Positions 24,790 through 37,102 are shown, counted from the stretch's first letter. The stretch: 64,000 nt of DNA from Congeria kusceri (GCA_027627225.1 CM051038.1:39654841-39718840); one strand, 5' to 3'. The notes: generated from the sequence alone by a model not told the origin. Numbers and translations are program-made.

Positions 24790-26830
24790 ATAATATTGTC
24801 AATTGTCTCATTTGTTTCATTACTTGTACGAGAAGTTTTCCACACGATTACCGAATTACATGCGGTAATTACAGCGTCCCAAAGTGCTATGATGACAGCG
24901 GGAATATAAAAGCGCTCAGGCCGCTGAAAGACGATTGTCATATTTGTCATGATGATAATAGTAATGATGATGATCATGTTGATAACAATTATGATGACGG
25001 CGATGATGATGACGATGAGGAGGAGGAGGAGGAGGAAGTGGAGAGAGATGAAGTATAATGTGATAATCTGACATTTGCAAGACCCACTTTTTAAGATAAT
25101 ATCTTCTTTCTTGATTAATATATGTGTAGCAGGTTTTGACATTCAATCTCTGAGAGGTAACTCCAGATTTAATCACACTTGTTAATGAATCTAAATGTTG
25201 TTTGATTTAAATGTGTAATGTTGCTGATGTACTTATATTGAAGGTGGAGAATGTGAATATTATATTTTAACAGTGAACAAGACTTTTATTTTCACCCAAG
25301 TATATAACATATACAATTAGGGCAATATAACAAAGCAAAATTGTTAGTAAATTAGTAACTTCCGATAATTTTTACGTTAACACAATTGTGTAGATGATAT
25401 ACGGGGGGTATTTAAATAATAAGATACATAGTTGGAACATATGATAATAATAATAATAATAATAATAATAATAGCAATATTGTGAGATCTATAATCAAAA
25501 TCAAAATACCAAAAACTTGATAAAATTATCAAAATCACAATCATTATCATATCATATTCAAAATGATCATGTTTAACATCCGATACTAATTAATTGATGA
25601 AGCAACGCTACTTTATAATCGCTTAATCACAGCGTACTTTTACCGCAAATTAGCATAGCCATATATGAGTGGAATATTGAAAATAATTAAAATAATTATA
25701 CTCGTAAGTTTCGTGCGTTAAAAGGGGAGTCAATTTTATATAGTAGTGAGGTTATATGGTAACAATCAAAACAATTTTTAGACTCAAATGCATTCATCTC
25801 GTGTTGCATTGTAGCTGGTCTGGTAGTATCCATGATAAAATAAATTTCACGTTTTTCTGCCATTTCTTTTCTTATAAAACCTGTTAAGCAGTTTAAAAGA
25901 CTTTACTATTAAATAAACAAAATGATAAAAATATATGTCATTATTCAGGTGTTTTATTAAATTAAACGCGTACATGTATAACGTATTCAAACAATCGATT
26001 CAAACTAGTTTTTATGACATTAATTAAAGAAATGGACAGCACGCATAATGCTATTCGAGTAATTTTTTATGTATAGTCGAACACAAATAAGATAATAATT
26101 TGTCCCTTGAAAACCAAAAGGTCTTATCTGCATATGTACAATATACATACAATGTATGCCGATGTAATTACAATGGCCATAGGACGCGGATACAATGAAT
26201 ACAAAATTGATAATCAATCTTTTGAAATTGCTAAAGAATGTTGAAGGATTAAGTCAGGATTGAATCAAACAAACACCAATTCTGACACCTTTGCCCTAAA
26301 TAAAGGTATATTATTTACTCATATTGACATCGTCGGATGCACACAATATCGCATAGCTATATCGCACACTTTCAGTTCACAGGTCAGCAGTTTTAATACG
26401 GTTTCAATTATAAGCGGCTACTCACTTAAAATATCAAATTGTGTGCTTGTCCGATATGATGGCTAGTGTTACATTACAATTGAAAGTCACTCCGGCATAG
26501 TTTTAATTATAAGATAAGCAATTACCTCATTTGTGTCTCTTTCGCTCTGCGTGCGCGTATAAAGAACATAACAGAACAATACTTTATTACTCCCAGGTAT
26601 GCATAGCTACAGCATGGGGAAAATATTATACAATATCAGAGTTACAATACACTTATACATGTTTCCGGTTCAAGTTATAATCACTAATAGTTAGTATATT
26701 ATTATATCATATATTATTTTAGGGGGAAGTCATATAATCAGCGTTAGTCACATTTAAAGTTTGAGATTTAATTATTTTAGTCGGTTATACAAGTAAATTC
26801 ATTAAATAAAAGTGAAGGCATTGGCGTTTA
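24790..26830. other. Non-coding stretch with GAT and TAA microsatellites
   Basis: (GAT)n/(GAG)n at 24936-25047 and (TAA)n at 25443-25477. 25560-25720 matches 47070-47210. The GAT tract lies just after the same conserved ggctaat tract as the GAT tract at 44231. Nothing recognised in 25720-26830. Confidence 0.7.
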
Positions 26831-26852
26831 TGCAAAACAGTTAGCACTGGGT

Positions 26853-27598
26853 CTACTGCGGCGAAAATTTGTTCATAATAATTCGGGTAAATTTTGAGAG
26901 CTGTTTCATTTTTGCTGTTGATGAAGTGGACATGGTCTCGTGAAATGGGACATACCTTTCTGTAAGGTATCCTAAATTTCGCTGGCGTTCATTTTCAAAA
27001 AAGGGCATAATATTAAATAATGTTGTTCTGTAGCTGTTTCGTTTGCTTGACATAGGTTGCATAGGCGTTCGTTGAAAGGAGTGCCTTCGTAACGACCGGT
27101 TTCTACAGGAAGGAAGTGGTTGGCTGTACGAAATTTGAAAATAGTAAGGGAGTCTTCAGGATGGATTTTTGTAAGGTAAGGCTCAAACGCATGGTTTCTT
27201 TTAAAGCTACTGTAGATGCGCCCTTTATGACTTATTTGTAATTCAGCGTGCCATGATTGTTTAAATTGATCTGTAAGTGTTTGTTTGATGTATAAGTGGA
27301 TATTATTTTGTGTGATTTGTGTTTGGGTCTGCCATATGTCTGGTCTTCCAACAGAAGTGAGAATTTCTTTGATTTTGTTTAACCATTTGAAATTTGAGTT
27401 AGGTTTAGACAACATGTATTGGTAAGTTAGTAGGGAAAGTTTGCGCTCTTTGCCTGTTATAAGTCTGTTCCAGAAGGATATCATTCTGGTTTTTATATTG
27501 GTACTTATGGGGTAGCACCCTAATTCGCCGTATAGGAAATTTATTGGTGTTGATCGACGGGCTTTTGTGATTTTCCTCATCTTCATGAGGAAAATCAC
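26853..27598 (-). pseudogene. LINE ORF2 C-terminal region
   Basis: Two overlapping frames (27598-26972 and 27062-26853) carry the region downstream of RT. It includes HFLPVETGRYEGTPFNERLC followed by NLCQANETATEQHYLILC, a CxxC...H...C cluster typical of the end of many LINE ORF2 proteins. The first codons are encoded by one arm of a perfect palindrome (27545-27620), so the junction upstream is abnormal. Confidence 0.8.
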
Positions 27599-27620
27599 AA
27601 AAGCCCGTCGATCAACACCA
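27545..27620. repeat. Perfect 36-bp inverted repeat with a 4-base loop
   Basis: Arms 27545-27580 and 27585-27620 are exact inverses; loop cttc at 27581-27584. It lies inside the LINE and reverses part of its coding strand. Perfect identity in an otherwise degenerate element suggests a recent event or an assembly artefact. Confidence 0.97.
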
Positions 27621-27983
27621 TTCTTTATGGACTTGTTCCAGTATTTCTAAATTTTCATAGCCAAAGATTTCGGACCCGTAAGTCAGTATAGGCAAAACAG
27701 TATGGTCAAAGAGTTTAATAGTCAGATCAATTGGTAAATTGCATTGTTAACACGAGTCCATAGTAGGTGCATAGCTTTTGAGGCTTGTTCTTTTACATGT
27801 TTACTTGCACTTAGGAAAGAGCCATTGCTTGAAAATGTTACTCCAAGATAGTGATATGTGTTGGTTATTTCAGGTGTATTATTGCCACATTTAAAATGGA
27901 AGTTGCTTGTTTGCCTTGCTCCAAAGACTACAACTTTTGTTTTGGTACTATTAACATTGAGGTGCCAGTTCTCGCAATAAGTA

Positions 27984-28625
27984 TTAAATAATGTTTAGAC
28001 TTTTTTGCAGGTCGTCAGCAGTATTGGATAAAATGACAGTGTCGTCTGCGTATAGCAGGATCAGAAGCTTAAGCCACGATATTGCAGCATCTGGGTCGCT
28101 GAGTTCAACCCCAACAGATCCATTTATATGCATGTATGATTGTAGGAAAGAGCACTGGTAATAAGTTTTCACCTGTCTGACCCCTATTTCTGATAAAAAG
28201 AACTGGGAGCAGGATCCATTAAAGGAGATACATGATTTTATATTTGTATACATATTATTAAGTACTCTAACAAAGTTACCATTGATTTGTGTGCTAAGTA
28301 TTTTGTGCCAGAGTCCAGCTCTCCACACTTTATCGAAGGCCTGAGAAAAGTCGATGAAGGCACAGAAAAGTTTCTGTTTGCGTGTTTTAAGTATTTCTAT
28401 AAGGGCATGAAGGGTGAAAATATGGTCTGCGCAAGAGTATCCCTTGCGAAAACCTGCTTGGTTTTCATCTAGTATATTATTTATTTATATAAATAAATTT
28501 AATCTTTGGTTCAGTACTGAAGTTAAAAGTTTGCCCATACAGCTAAGAATGGTTATGGGTCTGTAATTGCTTGGTTCTAAGGGGCTTCCTTTATTTTTAT
28601 AAATAGGTATAGTAGTTTGTAGTTT
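27984..28625 (-). pseudogene. LINE reverse transcriptase, central part
   Basis: From right to left: IYKNKGSPLEPSNYRPITIL near 28600-28545, motif A FIDFSQAFDKVWR at about 28365-28325, and the catalytic LLYADDTVILS near 28060-28035. Both catalytic motifs are kept, but the segment between them is scrambled where a GVRQG motif is expected (GVRQVKTYYQC), so indels have broken the frame. Stops occur upstream. Confidence 0.87.
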
Positions 28626-28629
28626 CATA

Positions 28630-29648
28630 TTTTATTTAAGTGACACATAGTACATACATATAATATCATCAGTTACAGTTATGAACAATGTTAGTAATCA
28701 AATATAAAGTAAATTGAGAAAAAGTATTAAGTAAATAATTGCAGTACTACCCAGCCATGCAAATGGCTTATGAGTCACTAATCAGACATGGTTAAGTGTA
28801 GTAGTGTTATACATTTCATTTCATGGAATAAATTGTGACACAGTTACAGCATTCGCTTGCGTGAATATAGTTCATAGTTACCTTATTTATGGCACTAGTG
28901 TATAATGGTTCATAATAAGCAATTTGAAATTAACTCGTCACACACAGTTTGCTCTCTCGTTTTAAGAAACAGTCGTTAATAAATAAAGCAAATTTATAAA
29001 TTAATCGCTTATCAGTCATAAGGCGTTTAAGTCTTTCACCATAGTTCATGTGAATTACATCTGGAGTTATCGTGATTATTTGATTGTAAAAGGAAAGTCT
29101 TAGGTTAACATAAGACGAACATTCGAATAGAAAATGATATTCTGATTCGATAGTGTTTGGTTCATTGCACAATAAACAAAGTCTCTCGTAGACCTTCAGG
29201 TGTCGGAACCTCCCGGTTTCAATACGCAATGGTAGCGTTCCAGTTCTGATTTGAGCTAATAACGACCTTAGATGTTTCGGAAGGCACATTTTAACGTAAT
29301 TTTCACATCCATATTGCTGTTTGATTTCCTTGTACGTTCGGAGTTTCGGCTGTGTTTCGAGGTCCTGCGTCCATCTATTGACATCACTGTTTTTGTAGTG
29401 TTCAGCAGCCCGGCTAAGCAGGCTGTCTAGTGAAAGGTTGCACATCGATTTTGATGTAAATAGGTCTTGGAGGTTCAAGTCGTTAAATATGTTTCGAATG
29501 TCGGAGTTCCATCCTTTATTGTGAGTATAGTCCCAATCAAATATCTTCTTCGTTAACCGATCGTCTGGCATCTTGACAAGACGGTTCCATAGACGCAGCA
29601 TCGCGAAGTGGTGTCTGGCGGTAGGCGTCTGCGGTAATTGTACCTTCA
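28630..29648 (-). mobile_element. 5'-truncated LINE insertion (3' end of a second LINE)
   Basis: A second, related LINE fragment of about 1.0 kb splits the RT of the older element: SWLEG is coded just right of it (near 29660) and IPIYKNKG just left (near 28600), which are adjacent in an intact LINE of this type. It holds only an ORF2 C-terminus and a 3' UTR. 5' truncation is the usual outcome of target-primed reverse transcription. Target duplication not clear. Confidence 0.85.
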
Positions 29649-29649
29649 A
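28930..29649 (-). pseudogene. ORF2 C-terminal fragment of the nested LINE
   Basis: An open frame of 239 codons without a break, containing LLAQIRTGTLPLRIETGRFR and YERLCLLCNEPNTIESEYHF followed by LFEC, the same CxxC...H...C arrangement as at 26853-27598. It ends at TGA near 28930. RT and endonuclease are absent. The intact frame suggests this insertion is younger than its host LINE. Confidence 0.83.
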
Positions 29650-29664
29650 GCCAAGATAGGGGGA

Positions 29665-29970
29665 TAATCCCTGATTGTAGTACGCAGTTAAATAATTTAT
29701 TATAAAAAGGAAGCATGAGATCTTTCGTGGACTTTATGTATTCATTCAGTATTGGATCAGAAGGGCTTGGTGCTTTAGAGTTGTGTAATTTAGTTATACA
29801 TTTGCTTATTTCTCCTTCGGTTATTTCAGCATTTAAGAAATCATTTGTGTCGGGTATACTCTCAGGTTAATCGTTAAAACAGTCATCTTCAATGGAGTTT
29901 GTATTTAATTCTTTAAAGTGTTCGTAAAATGACTCAAGTGATGGAGAGCTAGTTTCTTTTGTTTTAGGTT
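29665..29970 (-). pseudogene. LINE region between linker and reverse transcriptase
   Basis: Minus-strand reading shows SSPSLESFYEHFKELNTN, an in-frame stop, then ITEGEISKCITKLHNSKAPS and PSDPILNEYIKS, the start of LINE RT where a KxGKAPGPDG-like motif is expected. It runs into the second LINE at about 29648. Confidence 0.75.
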
Positions 29971-29978
29971 TAAGACCC

Positions 29979-30293
29979 TTAAGGAGCTTGCAGTATTTTG
30001 ATGTTTTTTTTGTCATTTAGGGCGCGTAGTTTTGCGCTGTTGCACTCTTTTTCTCTTTTCATGTAAACATTAATTGTCCGTTTATATTGTTTACTGGCAT
30101 TTTTCAATCTCAATTTATTATCAATATTTTTATTAGCATTATATTGGGCTTTGGCATCTTGATAGTGAAATCTAGCTTGGTGACATTTTGGGCCAAACCA
30201 TGATTTGTTATTTTGGTTATTTGTTTTATATTCAAGTTTTTTACTTTGGAACGGTTTCTGAGGCAGCATTATGAAAGATACCCTGTAATTCAT
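29979..30293 (-). pseudogene. LINE linker between endonuclease and RT
   Basis: An open frame of 104 codons, basic, with SWFGPKCHQARFHYQDAK and repeated Lys/Asn/Tyr. This W-C-R...Y...K pattern is usual between endonuclease and RT in LINE ORF2. Confidence 0.75.
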
Positions 30294-30400
30294 GTGTGAT
30301 ATAGTCCAGCGTTTGTTGTGACTGGGGAAAAGTGTTTAGGTTAGAATGTAATTCATCTAATTGTTGTTTATTAATGTTGTTTATAAATAGGGCGTTTTGG

Positions 30401-31480
30401 TCAGCTTTCCAGGTGGGACGATTTATGCTCTTTTTTTTTCAGGGGGGGGCACATTTTGTGGCTTTGGGGCAATACAATAGAAATTTCCCGTGCCAGTGCA
30501 TTGTGTCCATCTGAGAACAAGGGGTCAGTTTCTATAATATTAAAGTTATTTATAAAATGAAAACTTTCGGCCGTTGCCAACACAAAGTCGATGACTGATT
30601 TGTCTCTGAATGTGTAAGCGCAAGTGGATTTATCTTTAAATAATCTGCCGTTTAAAATAAAAATGTTATTGTTTTTACACATGTCCAGCAGTGAGAAACC
30701 ATGCGAATTTGTATGTTTATCCATGGAGTTTCTAACTAAAGGGATTGAGAGGTTTTCGAGTAAAGTATGCTTGTAAAGGTCATTTTGTAATTCAATGTCA
30801 ATGCCAAATAGTTCGTTTGTGTGGGGGTCAGGATAGATGAAGTCTTTGAGCGTCCCTACCCTACTATTTGCGTCACCAGCTAGAAAGACATGTTTCTAAG
30901 TATTGCGTCCTCGAGAATGCTAAATTCATCAGCATTGAAAAAAACGTGAGTTTTCATGGGTATGTAAATCGCTCCGAGGATTATTTCTTGTTCAAGACCA
31001 GTGATTTGTTTATCAATTTTCATCCATAAGACATAATCAGTGGAAGTTTGTATTGTTGTTACATATGGTGAGATACATTCTCTTATATAAACGTCAATGC
31101 CTCCAGACTTTCTCTTATATGACTGAGAACGTTTATATAGGAAGATAAAGTTTGGTATATCAAGAATGTCTGCCTCATCAGCATGCGTTTCAGAGACACA
31201 GAATAAATTGAAATTGTTTATAAAGTTTTCAATTTCAGGTATATGCAGTCTTCATTTCAGGCCACTTACATTTAAGAAACCTAAATTTAAGTTATTGTTT
31301 TTTCTGGTGAGAGGCACAATGTCTCCCCGCGGGGGCCTAATGCGCGCTACCCGGGTTAGATGTATTTCTGGAACCAGAGGTGTCCCAGGGTCGCTGAATC
31401 GTCGGGGGAGGTTGCGATGATGAGTACTGCTGGGATGTGTCGGGTTGGCGGTTTGGAGGTTTCCTGCTGGGAGCATAAAA
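30401..31480 (-). pseudogene. LINE apurinic-type endonuclease, broken
   Basis: The start is seen at 31300-31252 (LNLGFLNVSGLK), preceded by a Pro/Arg-rich leader from 31476. The end is at 30724-30401, with TCAYTFRDKSVIDFVLATAE and a final FSDGHNAL, the expected SDH-type end of the domain. The middle (31250-30725) is shifted and stopped. The active enzyme would nick target DNA for primed reverse transcription. Confidence 0.8.
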
Positions 31481-31734
31481 ATAATTTTAAGTAGCAGTGT
31501 TTTTGGTTGTGGATAAATAGTAAAGCTGATTAAGCTGATATACAGTGGATACAGTTAAGATTATCAATCAAGGCTAATAAAACCGAAACCACTTTTAACG
31601 GTTTTGGTCGCGCGCTGGAACCAAAAAAAATTGTATTTGTTGCATAATAATGAATTCCGTTGCGTCCTTATTCAAATGATATGTAATAGATTTCATTTAT
31701 TTGAACAGCAATGTAATTAGCATTCATATCAGAT

Positions 31735-32600
31735 CACGTGCTCTGAATGCATAGGCGCGTGCAGACAACGCATTTGAACGGTATATCTTATTATCTGCTT
31801 TATTGTCAGCACCCACTCGGTATTCATCATGATAAACATGTGACCACAAGTTTAATGGCGCATTTACCAGCTTTTAAAGCGATGCAGACGACATTACACG
31901 ACGTCCTTGGTAATGTGTTGTATTTTAATTTGTAAACGTGCCAGGTATTACATTTTATGTCGTTTGAGTGCTGCATTCAACGAAATATATGTATTCATAT
32001 GAGGAAATATTCAGTTTGACACATTTGATTTATGTAGGCATTAAATAGTATTCTTTCCTATTAGAATGGACCGACCTGTACATGTTCTCTTCTGTAGTTC
32101 AAAATTAAGATCACAATCTATGTGTCAAGTGTACTGAGTATCTTCCAAAATATGCACATCTGAAAGAATTTGCTGTTCATAATTAATAATTTAAAAAAAA
32201 GAAGCTGCAATTTTTGAAAATTTATTATACTAATTATCCAATCAATGAAATTTAAAATTTGAAATGCACAGAAAAAAGTAGCTCCCATTCAGTTAAAAGC
32301 AAGTGTCTTCACGGCATAGACATAACATGGTCAACACGTAACTTAAATTTGTTTTAGATGACAATAGCGTTCTAAAATCTGACCACTGAAACTGATCTCT
32401 AGCATATCATTGTTAACATGAGAGTAAAAAGACAAACAAAAATATCTTCTCCCTCAATTATATGCGTTATATGTTTAGTCACTACATTCTCTTCTTTCTG
32501 TAACATCTGCATTTGCAAAAATATCGTGTGTGGGGTTCATATGCAAGCCATACCGTGCAAAAACACTAATTCTGCAAAAAATGCTAATGCATCGTGAGTG
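31735..32600. repeat. Duplicated non-coding block, copy 1
   Basis: Matches 48350-49260. It opens near a CACGTG at 31735-31740, holds catttaccagcttttaaagc and gatgcagacgac, and later cttctttctgtaacatctgc. No conserved frame. Confidence 0.8.
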
Positions 32601-33592
32601 AAGCTGCTAAACACTGAAACGTGTGTTGCAAACTTATCTCGCCAAAGCAAGAAACGGAGATAGTGGTAAAAGGTTTTTATATATTTTATACCAACCGCAT
32701 GGAGACATCTGCAACTGGGCTATTATCATCTTGTTCTCTGTCTTGATGATATGCTTCAATATTGTGTCAGTGCGGAAACAGTTTTGGTGTCATATTACTT
32801 GATGCGTCTATTTAAAATTGAGTAAAGTAAAACTAAACCTGCCAAGATTTACAAGCAGCGGTCAGATGTAACAAAATCAACGCATTCAAATGCTAACTTT
32901 AATTGTTAACGATATCTTACCGGGTGAGTTTCGAAGGAGGGGGGTGGTCTTTTTATACAAGGTCGTGTACGTATTCAAGTAAGCAGACGCATTTATTTAA
33001 AATTGTAGTAAATGCGAAATTATTAGAAGTGAAAATTAGTTGAATTAACGATTTGGTTTTGAGCAGTCGAAGTGATTGTATAATTTATAGCATACAGCCG
33101 TTGCTAAGTTCAAGTATATGATAGATTTAAAATGATCATGTTTGCAGAAGTGTCAAAAAATGAAATATTCGTTCACAAGATTAGAGTACCCCTTTTCAAT
33201 ATTAAATTACATGTTTGTATCTAAAAACGTAAAAGCGACACAAATAAAACGGTAATTTATCCTTAACAAATCTATACGAATTCTCCAACAGAAGGCTAAG
33301 TACTTTAAATTATTGCGAATCACTGTATAAAGTAGTGTCCTGTTTAGAGTGATTTGATAAATACTCAAAGAGGTCCAAGATTCCATATCATTACCGTGCT
33401 ATCAAGATGTAACCGTTTTTTTAATCAAATATCGACACAAAACATCCATCGGATCTTTGCCACATATTTTGTTTTCCAACGAGAAGGTTTTTATCGTTAT
33501 TAGACGCACGCGATTATGATACGGTTACTTTGAAAACACTATAAGAAGGCACTGTTGTGAATTCGAGCGAAAATCAAAGAACGTTTAACGGT

Positions 33593-33690
33593 AAAATGCA
33601 ACAGCTCCTGGTAACAGCTGAGGAGATCATGGCAGGATACAGATGCTGCAGCGGACAGGACGATGCATGCGGGTTTGTAGTCAGGACGGT
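33593..33690. other. GCTGCAGC block, copy K1
   Basis: One of six copies (others near 8880, 33905, 53186, 56069 and 56485). Plus-strand reading from ATG 33597 is open: MQQLLVTAEE, then YRCCSGQDDACGF, and reaches a GT at 33691 that could be a splice donor. Minus-strand reading is also open: ACIVLSAAASVS followed by LLSCYQELLHFTVK, which looks like a signal-peptide core. Both readings exist because GCTGCAGC is a palindrome. It may instead be a non-coding regulatory block. Which is right cannot be settled here. Confidence 0.45.
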
Positions 33691-33879
33691 AACAACTCGT
33701 GATCATAGAAAGTAAATATTTTCACTTGTGGCTGCGCCACTCAAGAAAATGTCATTTTGTATTAACACTCGTGAACTAAAATACGATCTTTCTCCGAAAT
33801 CAACAATTGTAAAATGATAATTTTGATTGATGAAATCTTACGAGCTGAAATGTTGGTATTCTAAAGATATTTTTTAATT

Positions 33880-33985
33880 GAACCCTGGATCTTGGGAGAA
33901 CGCAAATGCTGCAGCGGACAGGCCGAATGCGAGCACTTCGGATGTGAGGGCGTATACATGCTAACACGAACAAAACGAGGTAAAA
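33880..33985. other. GCTGCAGC block, copy K5
   Basis: Plus-strand reading: CCSGQAECEHFGCEGVYM, then basic residues, up to a ggtaaaa that could be a donor. Minus reading: EVLAFGLSAAAFAFSQDPG. It closely matches 56460-56580 (K6), including the ctggatcttgggagaac lead-in. The surrounding 250 bases match as well and are found inverted at 8150-8370. Confidence 0.45.
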
Positions 33986-34392
33986 TACAATCTAATTGAC
34001 TGCTCAATTTTCTATTCATCTCCTTGTCTTTCTGTCACCACAATTTGAGTACATGTACTTGTTGTTTAATGAATTATTGTTTTCTAATTGCATGAACTGG
34101 CCTTTTTACCCATTCAACATTTTGAAATCATTAACACGTCTTTAAGATCGTTCGATAACTTGTTATCTCCCATATTTAGTAATCAACGGCAAAGCCGTTT
34201 AAATTCAGTAAGCAGCACTCGTGTTATTGGCCATTACATTGTTTAGACGTGTATTCGAAGCACAGATATGTAACGACTTATCTGCACCATAATTAGCTAT
34301 TAATGTTCCAAATAGTTGCATTTAAAGTCACGCGGCACTTTATATTCAGCAATAGTCAAAGCATAGTTAAGCCTTTTATCGGGACGTAGGTA

Positions 34393-34832
34393 GCTCATTA
34401 GCATATTGGCATTTTCGCTGATATCGGACGGTTTGCCTCGGTTGCCTCTTTGACAATATCGCGGTTTTCTCCAGTTATCTCATTTACAGAACAGAACAGA
34501 AAATTAACGAGACTTAAATGCTCCAGCTAATAAAATGATGTATTTTGTTTTCGAATAACCCACAGGTGTTTGTTTTTCTGATGCCCCATTGAATCGTGTG
34601 CGGTTTGATATATTTCTTTGAAACAGGAAAAGCTCTGATAGTGCGGTGTAATTAATAGAATTGTAATACCCCATTATGTTTTGCATATGATTGACGAATT
34701 TTCTAGTTGGCTGATTTTCAGTGAGAACTGTTCAACAATTGACAATATCGGGAGGTTGTATGGTCTATGAAAGGTTAATCGATAAAAACCAGACATTTCG
34801 TTTGATCAGTCGAGATCGGCGGTGAGTTTACG
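34393..34832 (-). repeat. Conserved block R, copy 3 (reverse)
   Basis: Reverse copy of 7556-7953 and 19561-19996: gcctcggttgcctctttgac, cccacaggtgtttgtttttc and attgacaatatcgggaggtt are the landmarks. It follows the K5 block as in copy 2 of the duplication. Confidence 0.8.
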
Positions 34833-34839
34833 GTGTACA

Positions 34840-36700
34840 ATAAATATCTAACGTGAATATGAATATTAATGGAATTAATTATGTAACCTCCTGCCATTGT
34901 GTATGGGCATAAAGAACTGAGTTCCATGACAGGTTACTACAGTTTATTTAATGATTGTATTACAGTCAGATTCAAATAAACACTCGCAGAATGAATGAAC
35001 GATTGAACGAACGTCCTAAAAATATACAAAATAACATACATCTATTAAAGCATCGTTAAATTCATATTAGTTGTCATGGTAACCGTTGGATACATTTATA
35101 GTATCAAAATATATTCTTCCGATAGCCGTGCTGTTTTGTGGTTCCCATGAACATCACATAATAGTATATATTACCGGTAATAAGAATCAAAGCAATAGCA
35201 TATGGAAAAAGGTTAAAAACAATCAATTATCACACATAGAAAATACATATGCTACATAATAAAATGGTAGCAAACATAGATCTACAAAGACAAACAAAGA
35301 CATACAAAGACACACATGGTCTACTTACTGAGTATATGCTACTCAAGACTCCTGGTTCTACATGCAGAGTGGTTAGTTCTGACAGCTGAAATATGAATTG
35401 ATGTATAGTAAAAGTGATGCATACAAGATAACTTATTCATTCATTGACAGCCCGCAAGTTTGATTCAAGATATAAAAGAATAGAAAGAAGAATCGGGGTC
35501 AATTCATGAAAGTACACAAAGAGCAATTCCTCTAAATACTACTTCTAAATTACCAGCTACAGATTCAAAACTATTAAGTTAAATATTAATGGATTGCTTT
35601 ATCTGTCAAAATAAACTGTCGTCCAGCAGCTAAAATCTGATCACTTCCGCTAGAGAAAAACACATACATCATCTACTGCAAACTAACTGTACAGGTTACA
35701 TTACACCAAGCTTTTAGCCTAGTTACAATTAAAAATTAATAACGTGTTTTATAGATTGCAAATTTCTACGTTTTTTTAAGCATTTAAAGTAAAAAAAAAA
35801 CAACTAAAAAGACATCTTTGTCAGTTTTAACGTAACTTATCCCATAAACATTGTTTCGCTATAATATCAATAAAAAATACTAATATTGTGTAATATTAAA
35901 CGATTCAAATTATAATTTCTAATTAGCAGCGGCTTCGATATATAATTTAAACACAAAACGACATTTGGATAAAGACGACAGGCAGAGAATCAATTTCACA
36001 GTAACCATATTCTACAAAGCCCACAACAGGCCCAAAAGACTCAGATGTATCACATTACATGAGTTCGGGAATTCATCATTGTTAAAACTGGCTTTTAATT
36101 TACAGCGCTGACAACTGTTACTTGTGCCACACATCGGATCAAAAATCGCGATATTTAAATACAATAATTCTGACACTGTTATCACCTACGTGTGTTACCC
36201 CCTTGTAAATGGTATAAAAAAAGGATCAGCTGTTTAACGCCTACGTCTACCTTTACCTCATATTTTGCATATTACAGCAGGCATCAGTTTCAAGGATCCC
36301 AAGTGCGACATGAACAAACCGAAAAATCCGATGCCTCTCACCTAAGATATCCCAGATAATATTTGACATCGTGCAAGCTGGAGATGACGGCCTAGGCATG
36401 CGCAGCGCGCGTTCTGCGTTGTTAGTTCACTCTTTTTCGTAAAAAAAAATGCAGTAGGATATCTTGTTTATTAACGTTAAAAATGACGCCTACTTCATTG
36501 TTCGTCACACAATTTGTTTCGAGGAATTGCATCATGATTATTAGTTCACAGCGCATTTAGCATTATTAGCAAAGTCTTTACAATGCAAGTTGGTAAATTT
36601 GACATAGACATACAATAATTGAAGCGAGTGCAGTTATCTTACTATTGTGATTGTTGGTGTAGCCAATATTTAAACAAAAACCATAATTATAGACATTTCC
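34840..36700. other. Non-coding stretch, second half duplicated
   Basis: 34840-35750 shows nothing recognisable. 35760-36480 matches 57440-58140, with the best island at 36350-36440 (cccagataatatttgacatc and gctggagatgacggc). That island is open in one frame in both copies, but the changes are not clearly synonymous. Confidence 0.65.
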
Positions 36701-36784
36701 ACACATGTGATTCATATGCAAATCAATCTAGTATTGTATTTAATCATTGTACTCGAATATCACATGTTTAACGTTAAACAAAAT

Positions 36785-37102
36785 ATGACATGGTTAAGCT
36801 TGTGTCTGTTAACGTTGTATACCAAGGCTGCATTCTCAGCGATATCCAGTGTGCAGAAATGGCAGACGGTGCAGGAAAATAATGCATCCATCCCTATCGA
36901 AGCAAACATACATGCCAGGAAGACACAAAGCTGCCCTATACTTACATCTGACTTTGGAACTGCAGAAACCAGCTCTGCGTTGCGAATTGATGTCAGGCAT
37001 AGTGGCGAAACTCATTTCATAAGTGGCAAAGGAGATAACAAGAAATGTAGCCTAAGTATTAAACTCTGCTCATCTGCAACAAAATTATATTACATAGACT
37101 GA
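36785..37102 (+). CDS. Candidate small secreted peptide, uncertain
   Basis: From ATG 36785 a 105-residue frame runs to a TGA at 37100-37102. Residues 1-19 (MTWLSLCLLTLYTKAAFSA) look like a signal peptide: short start, hydrophobic core and small residues before a likely cut. The rest is hydrophilic with Cys in SC, KKC and KLC. The frame is longer upstream (GTG 36707), but the ATG at 36785 places the hydrophobic core at the N-terminus. The matching region in copy 2 (58420-59870) is split by about 960 bases and has frame breaks, so if this was a gene it survives only in copy 1. No family recognised; a chance frame is quite possible. Confidence 0.28.
   Translation: MTWLSLCLLTLYTKAAFSAISSVQKWQTVQENNASIPIEANIHARKTQSCPILTSDFGTAETSSALRIDVRHSGETHFISGKGDNKKCSLSIKLCSSATKLYYID

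Larger units (their letters stand above)
26853..31480 (-). mobile_element. Non-LTR retrotransposon (LINE), degenerate, with a second LINE nested in it
   Basis: Read right to left it shows an endonuclease domain (start near 31290, end near 30480), a basic linker (30293-29979), reverse transcriptase (about 29960 to 27740, interrupted) and a C-terminal region with a Cys/His cluster (27598-26853). Frames are broken throughout. The RT is split by a second element at about 28630-29648. The clade appears to be in the CR1/Jockey/I range but I cannot fix it. Confidence 0.9.

Noticed and set aside
24786..25176. Asp/Glu-rich small protein frames on both strands
   Set aside because: Driven by GAT/GAG microsatellite; no start context or conservation in the matching segment at 44.2 kb.
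33600..33690. RE1/NRSF-like silencer in the GCTGCAGCGGACAGG block
   Set aside because: Only the GGACAG half resembles the known site; the other half and the spacing do not fit.
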